A DNA stretch of 64,000 bases from Pseudodesulfovibrio pelocollis (GCF_030282845.1 NZ_JASTWE010000013.1:1-64000); one strand, 5' to 3'; shown: positions 39,484 through 49,346, numbered from the stretch's first letter. The notes: generated by a model from the letters alone, not told the origin. Numbers and translations: made by a program.

Positions 39484-39503
39484 GGGGCGGCTCGCGCCGC
39501 CCC
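39484..39503 (-). terminator. GC-rich hairpin between clpA and aat
   Basis: An eight-bp perfect stem (GGGGCGGC with GCCGCCCC) and a four-base loop lie between the clpA stop and the aat ribosome binding site. There is no T tract, so it may attenuate, stabilise or merely separate the two coding parts. Confidence 0.4.
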
Positions 39504-39528
39504 GCAGTGGTGATTTCGTGTCGCCGCG

Positions 39529-41880
39529 CTACTGCCTGCCCCCGACGGGCTCGTAGGTGAAGACAAACTCGCCCGAGCTATCGCGGCCTGCGCCGGAAAC
39601 GGGCTTGCCGCCCTTCCCCGCCTTGCCCCCCTTGCCAGCCTTACCGACCAGGGACACGGTGACAACCCCGCCCTTGGACAATTCGCCAAAGAGCAGTTCG
39701 TCGGCAATGACGTCCTTGATCTCGGTCTGGATGACGCGGCCCATGGGCCGTGCGCCCATGTCCGGGTCGTGGCCCATCTCGGCCAGCCGGGCGCGGACCT
39801 CGGGAGTCAGGGTGACCACTACCCGCCTGTCCTGCAACTGGTCGTTGAGTTCCTTGAGGAACTTGTCCACGATCATCTCCATGACCGGCTGCTCCAGGGA
39901 CTTGAAGGCCACGATGGAATCGAGCCGGTTGCGGAACTCTGGACTGAAAAGCTTTTCAAGGGCCTTCAGGGCCCCGCCCTTGCGGTCGGAATCCTTGTCG
40001 CGCTGGAAGCCGATGGCCCCCTTGGAGAGTTCGCGCGCCCCCGCGTTGGAGGTCATGAGCAGGATGACGTGGCGAAAATCCGCCTTGCGCCCGTTGTTGT
40101 CGGTCAGGGTGGCGTAGTCCATGACCTGGAGCAGGATGTTGAAGACATCCGGGTGCGCCTTCTCGATCTCGTCGAAAAGCACCACGCAGTGCGGCTTCTT
40201 GCGCACGCCCTCGGTGAGCAGGCCGCCCTGGTCGAAACCGACATAGCCCGGAGGCGCGCCGATGAGCCGGGCCACGGCGTGCTTTTCCATGTATTCGCTC
40301 ATGTCGAAGCGCAGGAAGCTGATGCCGAGCACCTTGGCCAGTTGGCGGGCCAGCTCGGTCTTGCCCACGCCTGTGGGACCGGTGAGCAGGAAGCTGCCCA
40401 CCGGGCGGCCCACCTGACGCATGCCCGCCCGGGAGCGCTTGATGGACTTGGCCAGCGCCCGCACCGCCTCGTCCTGGCCGAAGACCACGGACTTGAGATC
40501 ATCCTCCAGGTGCTGGAGCCGAGAGCGGTCGGAAACGGTCAGCCTGCGGGCCGGGATGCGGGCCATGCGGGCCACGACCTTTTCGATGTCCGCCACCTTG
40601 ATCCGGTCGCCCTTGCGCGAGCGCACCGAGAGCTTGTAGAGCGCGCCCACCTCGTCCATGACGTCGATGGCCTTGTCCGGCAGGTGCCTGTCGGTGATGT
40701 AGCGGTCCGACAGTTCGGCTGCGGCCTTGAGGGAGAAGTGAGTGTAGTTGACGCCGTGGAACTTCTCGTAATGGGGCTTGAGGCCCTTAAGGATGGCCAC
40801 GGTCTCGTCCACGCTCGGCTCGGCGATCTCGATCTTCTGGAACCGGCGCGACAGGGCGCGGTCCTTCTCGAAATGGTTCTTGTACTCCTCGAAGGTGGTG
40901 GAGCCGATGCAGCGGATCTCGCCCGACTGGAGCAGGGGCTTGAGGATGTTGGATGCGTCCATGCTGCCGCCGCTGACCGAGCCTGCTCCGACGATGGTGT
41001 GGATCTCGTCCACGAAGAGGATGGCCCCCTTGGTGGCCTTGAGCTGGGCCAGGACACTCTTGAGCCGGGCCTCGAAATCGCCGCGATACTTGGTGCCCGC
41101 CAGGAGCGAGCCCATGTCCAGGGCGTAGACCTCGGATTCGAGGAAATCCCCCGGAACCTGGCCCTCGACGATCATCAGGGCCAGGCCCTCGGCCATGGCC
41201 GTCTTGCCCACGCCCGGATCGCCCACGAAAATGGGGTTGTTCTTGCGGCGGCGCGAGAGCACCTGCACCGTGCGCTCAAGCTCTGCGGCCCGGCCGATGA
41301 GGGGGTCGATGAGCCCCTGGGCGGCCCGCTCGGTGAGGTTGACCGTGTATTCCTCAAGGGGGCTCTTCTTGTCGGCGCGCTTGCCGTCAGCAGGCTCGGG
41401 CCTCGGCTGGCGCCGGTCGCCGCCCAGGTCGCTCCACTCCTCGCCCGTGGACATGCCGTGGGAGATGAACTCCAGAATGTCCAGGCGGGACACGTCGTGG
41501 GTGCGCAGGAAATAGACGGCGTAGGAGTCCTCCTCGTCGAACATGGCGGCCAGCACGTCGCCCACCTCGACCACGCTCTTGCCCGAAGCCTTCTTCTGCC
41601 ACACGGCGCGTTGCAGCACGCGGCGCACGCCCAGGGTCTGGATGACCTCGGTCTCGGTGTTCTCGGGCAGGGCCTCCATGTTTTCCACGAAGAACCGGCC
41701 CAGCTGATCGCGCAGCCTGTCCATCTCCGCGCCGCAGGCTTCGAGGATTTCCTCTCCCTGCTCGCCGGTGGCAATGGCAAAGAGCAGGTGCTCCAGCGTC
41801 AGGAATTCATGGTTGCGCCGCCTGACTTCGTTGACCGCAGCCGTCAATGCGCTTTCGAGTTCCTTGCTCAGCATCGTCAT
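39529..41880 (-). CDS. clpA: ATP-dependent Clp protease ATP-binding subunit ClpA
   Basis: ClpA is the AAA+ unfoldase of ClpAP. The 783-residue protein has N-terminal Clp repeats ([20 protein letters not shown]). The first AAA module has Walker A ([15 protein letters not shown], about residues 218-232) and Walker B ([12 protein letters not shown]). The second AAA module has Walker A ([14 protein letters not shown], about 497-510) and Walker B ([14 protein letters not shown]), and the chain ends with a C-terminal D2-small domain. The tail is Gly/Lys-rich ([13 protein letters not shown]). AAGGTG precedes the ATG at 41880, two bases after the clpS stop, so the two are coupled. Confidence 0.96.
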   Translation of the reverse strand: MTMLSKELESALTAAVNEVRRRNHEFLTLEHLLFAIATGEQGEEILEACGAEMDRLRDQLGRFFVENMEALPENTETEVIQTLGVRRVLQRAVWQKKASGKSVVEVGDVLAAMFDEEDSYAVYFLRTHDVSRLDILEFISHGMSTGEEWSDLGGDRRQPRPEPADGKRADKKSPLEEYTVNLTERAAQGLIDPLIGRAAELERTVQVLSRRRKNNPIFVGDPGVGKTAMAEGLALMIVEGQVPGDFLESEVYALDMGSLLAGTKYRGDFEARLKSVLAQLKATKGAILFVDEIHTIVGAGSVSGGSMDASNILKPLLQSGEIRCIGSTTFEEYKNHFEKDRALSRRFQKIEIAEPSVDETVAILKGLKPHYEKFHGVNYTHFSLKAAAELSDRYITDRHLPDKAIDVMDEVGALYKLSVRSRKGDRIKVADIEKVVARMARIPARRLTVSDRSRLQHLEDDLKSVVFGQDEAVRALAKSIKRSRAGMRQVGRPVGSFLLTGPTGVGKTELARQLAKVLGISFLRFDMSEYMEKHAVARLIGAPPGYVGFDQGGLLTEGVRKKPHCVVLFDEIEKAHPDVFNILLQVMDYATLTDNNGRKADFRHVILLMTSNAGARELSKGAIGFQRDKDSDRKGGALKALEKLFSPEFRNRLDSIVAFKSLEQPVMEMIVDKFLKELNDQLQDRRVVVTLTPEVRARLAEMGHDPDMGARPMGRVIQTEIKDVIADELLFGELSKGGVVTVSLVGKAGKGGKAGKGGKPVSGAGRDSSGEFVFTYEPVGGRQ

Positions 41881-41882
41881 CG

Positions 41883-42197
41883 CTATTCACCTTCCATGCT
41901 GCACTTGAGGGGAAAACCCGCACTCCTCGCCAGCCTGTGGACCATGTCCACCTTGGTTTCGGCCACCTCGGCGGTGTATGTGCCGCAAACGCCATAGCCC
42001 TGGTTGTGCACGGCCAGCATGATGGCCGTGGCCTGGGCCTCGTTCTTGCGAAACACGCGCACCAGGACCTCCACCACGAAATCCATGGTCGTATAGTCGT
42101 CGTTATGCAAAAGAACCTTGTACTTCCGGGGCTCCCTGACCTCCCGCTCGTCACGAAGTCCGGGGGTGGCCTGATCGCCTGTCAAGGGTTCACTCAT
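41883..42197 (-). CDS. clpS: ATP-dependent Clp protease adaptor ClpS
   Basis: ClpS recognises N-degron residues (Leu, Phe, Tyr, Trp) and delivers substrates to ClpAP. The 104-residue protein has the conserved KYKVLLHNDDYTTMDFVVEV (about residues 25-44, including NDD(Y) and the substrate pocket) and the C-terminal VDMVHRLARSAGFPLKCSME (about 83-102). GGAG lies eight bases before the ATG. First gene of clpS-clpA-aat. Confidence 0.96.
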   Translation of the reverse strand: MSEPLTGDQATPGLRDEREVREPRKYKVLLHNDDYTTMDFVVEVLVRVFRKNEAQATAIMLAVHNQGYGVCGTYTAEVAETKVDMVHRLARSAGFPLKCSMEGE

Positions 42198-42275
42198 CGG
42201 TCGCTCTCCGCCATTCCTCGGTTTTCTTCAAGGTCCAATATAAATTCCTTTGCCCCGCCTGTCGAGGGACGAATG

Positions 42276-42875
42276 TCATTCTCTGCCGATTTCCGCCAGC
42301 AGCGCGGCCTTTTCGGCCGGGGGGAAGACGAAATTCTCGTCGGGCTCAAGCCCCATGGCCGCGCACCGCTCAAGATTCAGGGCATGATAGGTGGCCCTGG
42401 TGGATGTCTCGGGATCGAGGCCCAGGGCAGCGGCGCACCGGGGCACCGTGGTTTCATCGCCCTCGATCTCGACGAAATCGCCGTAAGGCAGATGGTCCAG
42501 ACACACGGTGCAGCCGTCGAAGCGCCACTTCTCCCGCACCTTCTCGTAGGCAAAGGCCACGTCAAACCCCACGGCCTCAAGGGCCGCGCGCATGGTGGCG
42601 AAATCGCCCACCGTGGTCTCAAGCTCCTCGAAGACCTTGAGGACGGAGTCAACGGCCTCGCCGGGCGGACGCTTGACCGTGAGCACGGCCTGTCCCTGCC
42701 GCAGCCGCAGCCGCAGCAGCACACCGGCCGCCCGAAGTTGCCGCCCCGGCCCGTCGAAGACCAGGTTGGACTCGAAGTAGCGTCCGCCGCAGGGGGCACC
42801 GCCGTCGGCAGCCAGCCTCCGGCGTAGCGCATCCAGGTCCGCATCGGCGTATTTCAATTCGCATTCAAGGGCCAT
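42276..42875 (-). CDS. CYTH-domain protein (class IV adenylate cyclase or triphosphatase)
   Basis: A 199-residue CYTH-superfamily protein. The ExExK signature is ECELK at residues 4-8. Charged beta-barrel strands follow: LRAAGVLLRLRLRQGQAVLT (about 48-67), KVFEELETTV and CLDHLPYGDFVEIEG (about 124-138). CYTH proteins bind triphosphates; members include adenylate cyclase class IV and thiamine triphosphatase, and this one cannot be assigned to either. AGGAGGGG seven bases upstream supports the ATG. It is divergent from crcB. Confidence 0.9.
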   Translation of the reverse strand: MALECELKYADADLDALRRRLAADGGAPCGGRYFESNLVFDGPGRQLRAAGVLLRLRLRQGQAVLTVKRPPGEAVDSVLKVFEELETTVGDFATMRAALEAVGFDVAFAYEKVREKWRFDGCTVCLDHLPYGDFVEIEGDETTVPRCAAALGLDPETSTRATYHALNLERCAAMGLEPDENFVFPPAEKAALLAEIGRE

Positions 42876-42920
42876 TGGCTTTCCCCTCCTGTCTTGCTAT
42901 GGTCCGGCCACGGTACCGAC

Positions 42921-43298
42921 ATGATGATGAAACTCCTCTATCTCTCCCTGGGCGGCGCGGCCGGAACAGTGTCGCGCTACTGGCTCTCCGGCGTGGCCCA
43001 GCGGCTGGTCGGCACGGGCTTTCCGCTGGGAACCTTCGCGGTCAACATGGTCGGCTGCCTGTTCTTCGGGGCCATCTGGGGCTATCTTGAAAACCGGCTG
43101 CTCCCCGGAAGCCATGTGCGCATCCTGGCCCTGACGGGCTTCATGGGCGCGTTCACCACCTTTTCCACATACATGTTCGAGACGGCCGAACTGGTCAAGA
43201 TCGGCCAGTACGCCATGGCCCTGCTCAACGTGGTCGGCCAAAGCGTGGCCGGGCTGGCCCTGGTCCTGGCTGGCATCGCGCTGGGGCGGCTGATCTAG
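42921..43298 (+). CDS. crcB: Fluoride efflux transporter CrcB (Fluc)
   Basis: CrcB is a dual-topology fluoride channel. The 125-residue protein has four membrane segments. It carries GGAAGTVSRYWLS (about residues 11-23), FPLGTFAVNMVGCLFFG (about 34-50, with the conserved GTxxxN) and LTGFMGAFTTFSTYMFE (about 73-89, with the fluoride-coordinating Phe box). Three ATGs occur together at the start, without a strong ribosome binding site. I see no fluoride riboswitch in the 45-base leader. It is followed by DUF190 with 17 bases between. Confidence 0.92.
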   Translation: MMMKLLYLSLGGAAGTVSRYWLSGVAQRLVGTGFPLGTFAVNMVGCLFFGAIWGYLENRLLPGSHVRILALTGFMGAFTTFSTYMFETAELVKIGQYAMALLNVVGQSVAGLALVLAGIALGRLI

Positions 43299-43315
43299 CG
43301 CCACCGGAGGAAACC

Positions 43316-43663
43316 ATGAAGCTTCTGGAACAAGCCGAACGCATCCGCATCTACATCGGCGAGGACGACACGCACGAGGGGCGCCCCCTGGCCGAAGTCA
43401 TCGTGGAACGCGCCAGGGCCATGGGGCTGGCCGGGGCCACGGTCTTTCGGGGCCTGAGCGGCTTCGGGGCCAACAGCCGCATCCACACGGCCAGGATTCT
43501 GCGCCTGTCCGAGGACCTGCCGGTGGTGGTTGAGATCGTGGATCACCCGGAGCGGCTGGCCCCGCTGATGGAGGCCCTGGACACCATGATGACCGAGGGC
43601 ATGATCACCACGGAGCCGGTGCGGGTGATAGCCTATCGCCACAGCGCCAAGGTGGCCGGATAA
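43316..43663 (+). CDS. DUF190 protein, CrcB partner
   Basis: A 115-residue PII-like alpha/beta protein of the DUF190 family. It begins RIRIYIGEDDTHEGRPLAEV, continues ATVFRGLSGFGANSRIHTAR (about residues 42-61) and ends PVRVIAYRHS. DUF190 genes are often next to crcB, as here, and are presumed to modulate fluoride or ion response, but no mechanism is established. GGAGG precedes the ATG. It converges on cheB with two bases between stops. Confidence 0.9.
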   Translation: MKLLEQAERIRIYIGEDDTHEGRPLAEVIVERARAMGLAGATVFRGLSGFGANSRIHTARILRLSEDLPVVVEIVDHPERLAPLMEALDTMMTEGMITTEPVRVIAYRHSAKVAG

Positions 43664-43665
43664 GT

Positions 43666-44736
43666 CTAGCCGCAGGCGCGCACGATTTCGGCGGCAATGC
43701 CCTGCAGGGGCAGGACCTTGTGGACGCCGCCGAGCTTGATGGCCTCCTGGGGCATGCCGAAGACCACGCAGGTGGCCTCGTTCTGGGCGATGGTGAATGC
43801 TCCGGCGTCGTAGAGTTCCTTCATGCCCTTGGCCCCGTCGTCGCCCATGCCGGTCATGATGGCGGCCACCACATTGGCCCCGCCGTACTGCGCGCCAGAG
43901 CGGAACAGCACATCCACCGAAGGCCGGTGGCGCGAGACGAGCGGCCCGGCCTTGACTTCCACATAATATCTGGCCCCGCTGCGCTTGAGCAGCATGTGCA
44001 TGTTGCCCGGGGCGATGAGTGCCTGCCCGCGCAGCATGGAGTCGCCGTCCGCGGCCTCCTTGACCGTGATGGCACAGATGGCGTTGAGCCGCTTGGCAAA
44101 GGCGGCCGTGAAATGCTCGGGCATGTGCTGGACGATGGCGATGGGCGGACAGCCCGGAGGCTGCGCCTCTAGGAAGACACGAAGCGCCTCGGTGCCGCCG
44201 GTGGACGCGCCCACCAGGCATATCTTCTCGGTGGTGGTCAGGGCGTGTGGTCGGGTCATGGGCAATACGGCATCCGCGTTGAGTTTGGGGCTGATCTTGA
44301 TGGGCTGGGCCGCTGCGGTGAACTTCCTGGGGCGGGCGATGGCAGCGGCCTTGACCTTGTCGATGAGCAGGATGCTCGATTCTTCCAGAAATTTCTTGGT
44401 GCCCACCCGTGGCTTGGTGATGATCTCCACCGCGCCGTATTCCAGTGCCTTGAGGGCGTTGCTCGTCCCGTGCTCGGCCACTGATGAACAGATGACCACC
44501 GGGATGGGATGCTGCTTCATGAGCTTTTGCAGGAAGGTCAGCCCGTCCATGCGCGGCATCTCGATATCCAGGGTGATGACGTCCGGCACCTCGCTCTTGA
44601 GGCGCTGGGCCGCGACATAGGGATCGACGGCCGTCCCGATGACCTCGATCCCCGGGTCCGAGGAGAGGATTTCCTCCAGGGTCTTGCGGACCACGGCGGA
44701 GTCATCGACTATGAGTACGCGAATCTTCTTTGCCAT
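43666..44736 (-). CDS. cheB: Chemotaxis response regulator protein-glutamate methylesterase CheB
   Basis: CheB removes methyl groups from (and deamidates) chemoreceptors after phosphorylation by CheA. The 356-residue protein has a receiver domain ([14 protein letters not shown], phosphoacceptor Asp in [11 protein letters not shown] near residue 55). A linker follows, then the methylesterase with Ser in [11 protein letters not shown] (about 173-183), His in [11 protein letters not shown], and Asp in [12 protein letters not shown] (about 296-307). A GGGG-rich ribosome site favours the ATG at 44736 over a GTG two codons earlier. It follows cheA after 31 bases. Confidence 0.95.
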   Translation of the reverse strand: MAKKIRVLIVDDSAVVRKTLEEILSSDPGIEVIGTAVDPYVAAQRLKSEVPDVITLDIEMPRMDGLTFLQKLMKQHPIPVVICSSVAEHGTSNALKALEYGAVEIITKPRVGTKKFLEESSILLIDKVKAAAIARPRKFTAAAQPIKISPKLNADAVLPMTRPHALTTTEKICLVGASTGGTEALRVFLEAQPPGCPPIAIVQHMPEHFTAAFAKRLNAICAITVKEAADGDSMLRGQALIAPGNMHMLLKRSGARYYVEVKAGPLVSRHRPSVDVLFRSGAQYGGANVVAAIMTGMGDDGAKGMKELYDAGAFTIAQNEATCVVFGMPQEAIKLGGVHKVLPLQGIAAEIVRACG

Positions 44737-44767
44737 GCGCACCCCCCTTGAAGTACTCGTTCAATCC

Positions 44768-46996
44768 TCAGCTGGTTTCGGCGATGACCCGCCGGACCAG
44801 ACTCGGAATGTCCAGGATGAGCGCGATGGAGCCATCGCCCTTGATGGTGGCCCCGGAAATGCCCTCAACGTCCTTGTAGACGCGGCTCAAGCTCTTGATG
44901 ACGGTCTGGTGCTCGCCGATGACCGTGTCCACCACGATGCCCACGCGGCTTCCCTCCACGCCGGTGATGACGATCTGCTCGATGGGCGGGTTCTCCCCGT
45001 CCACGGCGAACCATTCGCGCAGATGGATGTAGGGGACGATTTCGCCGCGCAGGTGCAGGATGCGCTGCCTCGAACTTTCGTCCATGTCGCTGGCGGACAG
45101 TTCCACGCACTCCTCCACCAGGGAGAGCGGAATGACGTAGTACTCGTCGCTCACCCGCACCTGTAGGCCGTCGATGATGGCCAGGGTCAGCGGCAGGCGG
45201 ATGGTGATGGACGTGCCCTTGCCCAGGGTGGAGTCGATGTCGATGACGCCGCGCAAGGAGTCGATGGCCCGCTTGACCACGTCCATGCCCACGCCCCGGC
45301 CCGAGACATTGGTGACCGTCTTGGCCGTGGAAAATCCGGGCTCGAAGATGAGCTTGAGCAGATCCTTTTTGGACAACTCGGCGTCGGCCGATATGAGCCC
45401 CCGCTCGATGCCCTTTTCCCTGATGATGGAAGGGTCCATGCCCCGGCCATCGTCATTGATGCGGATGAGCACCTCGCCGCCGGAGTGCTCGGCCGAGAGA
45501 TAGATGGTCCCGTGGGCGGGCTTGCCATGCCTCCGCCGCTCCTCGGGCGGCTCGAGGCCATGGTCGATGCTGTTACGCAGCAGATGGACCAGGGGATCGG
45601 CCAGCCGCTCGATGACGGTCTTGTCCAGCTCGGTGTCCGCGCCCACGGTGGTCAGGACGATCTCCTTGCCGAGGTTGGCCGAAAGATCGCGCACCAGTCG
45701 GCGGAACTTGCTGAAGGAGGTGCCGATGGGCAGCATGCGAATGCCCAGGGTGGAGTCGCGCAGCTCGTCGCTCAGGCGCTCCAGTTCCTCGGCCAGGGCG
45801 GTCATGACCGGATCGCTGCGCTCGCTGACCACCTGGGTGATCTGCGCCTGGACGATGACCAGCTCGCCCACGAGGTCCACGAGATAGTCGAGCTTGTCCG
45901 CCGCCACCCGGATGCTGGAGAGGGCCTCCTGCTGCTTGCGGCTGGCGTCGGCCTCCTTGGCCTCGGCCTGCCGCCGCACGGCCAGCTCCACCTTCTCGGG
46001 CGGCACTTTGCCCTCTTCAGCCAGAATCTGACCCAGGGGTTTTTGCTTCTTGAGGGCTTCCTGAATGTCCGCCTCGGTCACGTCGCCGCACTTGACGAGT
46101 ATCTCTCCGAGCCTGGGCGGTCCCGCGTCCTCGTCCTCGCACAAGCCGTCGTCGTCCGCGACTTGCTGCGACGCGACGGGCTGCGGCCCGGTCGGCTGCG
46201 AAACAACGGGCTCGGCCGGGGGAGCGCCCGTGACCGGCACCGGATCACCCACCTCGTCCAGTATCTCCACGTCGAGGTCGGCATCGGCGAAAAAGAAGAT
46301 GTCGCGCACGCTGTCCGCGTCGATGTCAGTGGTCAGCCCCAGCTCCCAGCCGCCGAACACGGTTTCCACGGGACGGCCGATGATGTGAAACTCTCCGACC
46401 CCGGCCAGCTCCAGAAAGAGCGACTCCAGCCGGGCCTCGTCCGGTTCCTCGCCCGAGCGGGGTGTCAGGCCGATGCGATACAGGCGGCGGCCCGGTGAGG
46501 ATGCTGGCGGGGCGGCCGTCTCCCCGGCATCTCCGTCATCTGCGGCATCTCTGGCCGCGACCGATTCGTCGTCCCCGGCATCCTCATTCACTGCTGTGGC
46601 GGGAGCGGACGGCGACCCGCCCGAGGCCAGGGTCTGGAGGCCGTCGAGGATGGCCCGGCGCTCGACCGGGTCCACGTCATCTCCCTCGGCCGCGCCGAGC
46701 ATGAGTTTGATGTGGTCGCGCGAGCGCAGGGCCAGACCGCACAGTTCGGGCGTCACCTCAAGCAGGTTGTTGCGGACCATGTCAAAGGTGGACTCCACCT
46801 CGTGGGTGAAGGCCGCGATGTCCTCGAACCCGAACATGGACCCCGAACCCTTGATGGTGTGCAGGGCGCGGAAAATCTGGTTGACCATGTCCATGTCGTC
46901 CGGGGATTCCTCAAGCTCGAGCAGCGCCCCCTCCAGTTCGCCCAGGAGGTCGTAGGCCTCTTCCTTGAATATCTGTCTGTTGAGATCGTCGGACAT
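44768..46996 (-). CDS. cheA: Chemotaxis histidine kinase CheA with extra GspE-N-like module
   Basis: CheA is the kinase of the chemosensory array. The 742-residue protein has an Hpt domain with His46 in ALHTIKGSG. A region at about 170-250 resembles the regulator-binding P2 domain. An unusual repeat at about 295-345 reads LGEILVKCGDVTEADIQEAL then LGQILAEEGKVPPEKVELAV. It resembles the N-terminal module of GspE/MshE. The dimerisation helices (about 355-420), the kinase core (LRNSIDHGLEPPEER, NDDGRGMD, GRGVGMDVVK) and a C-terminal CheW-like domain follow. AGGAG is eight bases before the ATG. No CheW or CheY gene is adjacent. Confidence 0.95.
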   Translation of the reverse strand: MSDDLNRQIFKEEAYDLLGELEGALLELEESPDDMDMVNQIFRALHTIKGSGSMFGFEDIAAFTHEVESTFDMVRNNLLEVTPELCGLALRSRDHIKLMLGAAEGDDVDPVERRAILDGLQTLASGGSPSAPATAVNEDAGDDESVAARDAADDGDAGETAAPPASSPGRRLYRIGLTPRSGEEPDEARLESLFLELAGVGEFHIIGRPVETVFGGWELGLTTDIDADSVRDIFFFADADLDVEILDEVGDPVPVTGAPPAEPVVSQPTGPQPVASQQVADDDGLCEDEDAGPPRLGEILVKCGDVTEADIQEALKKQKPLGQILAEEGKVPPEKVELAVRRQAEAKEADASRKQQEALSSIRVAADKLDYLVDLVGELVIVQAQITQVVSERSDPVMTALAEELERLSDELRDSTLGIRMLPIGTSFSKFRRLVRDLSANLGKEIVLTTVGADTELDKTVIERLADPLVHLLRNSIDHGLEPPEERRRHGKPAHGTIYLSAEHSGGEVLIRINDDGRGMDPSIIREKGIERGLISADAELSKKDLLKLIFEPGFSTAKTVTNVSGRGVGMDVVKRAIDSLRGVIDIDSTLGKGTSITIRLPLTLAIIDGLQVRVSDEYYVIPLSLVEECVELSASDMDESSRQRILHLRGEIVPYIHLREWFAVDGENPPIEQIVITGVEGSRVGIVVDTVIGEHQTVIKSLSRVYKDVEGISGATIKGDGSIALILDIPSLVRRVIAETS

Positions 46997-47128
46997 TCGT
47001 CTCGCTCCTCAATGTTCATCGCAATACGCGCACGACAAAATCATCTCGTCCGTCCCTGTGCCACTATCACAGGAAGCGTTGGTCAAAGCCCATTATAAAG
47101 TGCGTTCGCGCGTGAAAAAAATGGAGTC

Positions 47129-49198
47129 TTACGCCTTGCCGTGAAAAACGATTTCCGCCCTGGCCGTGGTCTCGTCAAAGGGCTTCACCTTGATGGAAAC
47201 CTTCTCTCCCTTGAACTCGGCCGCGCCCAGCAGGATGCCCTCGAAATAGTCGAACAGCCCTCGGCTCGACTTGTAGTTCATGAACAGCTCGCCCCCTTTG
47301 TCCTCATAGGTGAAGACCGGCGGCTTGATGCCCGGCTGGTCCTTGGTCAGTTGGGCGTGGACATCGTTCATGCGCAGATAGAATTCCTTGAGGGATTCCT
47401 TCTTGAAATGACGCGGGTACATCTCGTGGAACCGCTTGATGGAGAACTTGCCGAACTCGATGAAGAATGCGCGCACAGTGATTGAGGCCCTGGCGGCCGC
47501 GATCTCGGCCATCTGGAGCATCGCCTGATCCGGATAGCTCTCGGTGGGCAGGAACACGGGGCTGCCCATCTCCTTTTGCACGGCCTCATAAACCTTGTCC
47601 CCGTAAGTCTTGCGGACAAACGCCTGGGCGAGCTTGGGCAGCACGCCCTTCATCCGCCCCTCGGACTCGCGCAGCCGGGTGCCGCTGCCACCGTCGCGGA
47701 ATTCGTTGGACACGTCGAGCAGTTCCTGGGCCAGCCCGGCCAGTTCGCGGGTGGCACTGGCCGCCTGCCCGGCGGCCTCGTCCGCCTCGCCCGCGATCTC
47801 GGCGATCTCCTCGATGCTGCGGCCAATGTCCTCGGACGCGGACGACTGCTGCTCTGCAGCCGTGGCGATCTGGGCCACCCGGCCGACCATGTCGCCGATG
47901 CTTCCCATGATGTGCTGCAGGGCCTCGCCCGCCTGATTGGACAGGCCGGTGCTCTCCCCCACCCGTTTCTCTGTCCGGCGCATGGCCTCGGTGGCGTGGC
48001 GGGAGCGGGACTGAATGGTGCCGATGGCCTCCTCCACCTCCTTGGTGGCGGCCATGGTCTTCTCGGCCAGCTTGCGCACCTCGTCGGCCACCACGGCGAA
48101 ACCGCGACCGGCCTCGCCCGCGCGCGCCGCCTCGATGGCCGCGTTGAGGGCCAAAAGATTGGTCTGGTCCGCGATGTCGTTGATCACGCCGATGATCCGG
48201 CCGATCTCCCCGGCCTGGGCGTCGAGTTCGCCGATCTCGTGGCCGAGCTGCTTGGCGGCCTCGGCCACCTCGTTGATCGCCTCCACGGCGCGTGAAACCA
48301 TGGACGCGCCCTCGGTGGCCGATTCCTGGGCCTTGGCCGCCGCGTCGCTGGTGGCGCTGGCGTTTCTGGCCACCTCGATGACCGTGGCCGTCATCTCCTC
48401 CATGGCCGTGGCTACAGACGAGGTCTGGCTGCGCTGTTTCTGCGCGCCCTGGGCCTGCTCGTCGGCAGCGGCCGAAAGCAATTCCGTGGCCGAGGCCACA
48501 TGCTCGGCCAGGGTGCTGATCTGCTGCCCGGCCTGGGCCATGCGTTCGCGCTGGCGCTCCACCTCGCGCCGCTGCTCCACGGCCTCGGCCAGATCCACGA
48601 AGGAAGTGACCGCGCCAACCATCTCCCCGGCCGCGTCATGCACCGGCGAGACAAAGCATTTCAGGCTGGCCTGCCGACCATCCCACAGCGTGACCTCGGC
48701 GTCCTGGGCCACGGGCTTGCCGGAGCGCAGCGCCTTTTCGGTCAGGGAGTCGCCCTTGCCGTACATGGCCTTCCCCACCGCAAACCCGACCACCTGGGTG
48801 GACGGCTTGCCGAGCATGTCGAGCAGGGCCTTGTTGGCCAGCAGGATGCGCCCCTCGCGATTGCACAGAAGGGCGGGATTGCCCAGGGCCTTGAGGGCGG
48901 TCTCAAGCAGGGCCTTTTCGCCCCGTAGCGTGTCCACGGCCTGATCCAGTCCGGCGAGGGCAGGCGGCAGGGGATCGCTCTGGCCGCCTTCGGCCAGGGA
49001 CCGGGCCAGGGACCCGGCCGCCTCGCTCAGGCGGGCCTCGCTTCGGGCCACGAGCCACGCCGCTGCGGCCACGAGCAGCGCGATCAGCGCCGCGCCGAAA
49101 CCGAAGGCGGCCCAGCCGCCGACAAGGGTGGCCCCGGCGAATACCGCGATGGCCGTACATCCCAAAATCACAATAAAGCCGCGAGGACCGATGAGCAT
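47129..49198 (-). CDS. Methyl-accepting chemotaxis protein with C-terminal H-NOX haem domain
   Basis: A 689-residue receptor. Two membrane helices lie at about residues 5-52 with a very short loop, so it has no large periplasmic sensor. A PAS-like domain follows (about 98-205), then the signalling hairpin ([20 protein letters not shown], about 341-360). The C-terminal H-NOX domain (about 516-683) starts [10 protein letters not shown]. It keeps the haem ligand His614 in NDVHAQLTK, the haem-carboxylate motif YKSSR (Y642, S644, R646) and Tyr651 in FDYF. GGAG at good spacing supports the ATG at 49198 over an upstream TTG. cheA follows after 132 bases. Confidence 0.93.
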   Translation of the reverse strand: MLIGPRGFIVILGCTAIAVFAGATLVGGWAAFGFGAALIALLVAAAAWLVARSEARLSEAAGSLARSLAEGGQSDPLPPALAGLDQAVDTLRGEKALLETALKALGNPALLCNREGRILLANKALLDMLGKPSTQVVGFAVGKAMYGKGDSLTEKALRSGKPVAQDAEVTLWDGRQASLKCFVSPVHDAAGEMVGAVTSFVDLAEAVEQRREVERQRERMAQAGQQISTLAEHVASATELLSAAADEQAQGAQKQRSQTSSVATAMEEMTATVIEVARNASATSDAAAKAQESATEGASMVSRAVEAINEVAEAAKQLGHEIGELDAQAGEIGRIIGVINDIADQTNLLALNAAIEAARAGEAGRGFAVVADEVRKLAEKTMAATKEVEEAIGTIQSRSRHATEAMRRTEKRVGESTGLSNQAGEALQHIMGSIGDMVGRVAQIATAAEQQSSASEDIGRSIEEIAEIAGEADEAAGQAASATRELAGLAQELLDVSNEFRDGGSGTRLRESEGRMKGVLPKLAQAFVRKTYGDKVYEAVQKEMGSPVFLPTESYPDQAMLQMAEIAAARASITVRAFFIEFGKFSIKRFHEMYPRHFKKESLKEFYLRMNDVHAQLTKDQPGIKPPVFTYEDKGGELFMNYKSSRGLFDYFEGILLGAAEFKGEKVSIKVKPFDETTARAEIVFHGKA

Positions 49199-49346
49199 GG
49201 GTGTCACTCCGTTTGCCAAACGCCGTCATGGCGCGGGATCGGGTTCACAAATATCATGGATTACCGCGCAATTAGTACGCGCTATCCAGGGAAAAGGCAA
49301 TTGCAGGGAGGAAAAAACGGCAAAAAGACGCAAACGGCTCTGGGCA

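Noticed and set aside
39769-41997. 742-codon plus-strand frame opposite clpA
   Set aside because: Antisense shadow of clpA; no ribosome site, no domain.
42876-42920. Possible fluoride riboswitch before crcB
   Set aside because: The leader is only 45 bases and does not show the conserved riboswitch elements.
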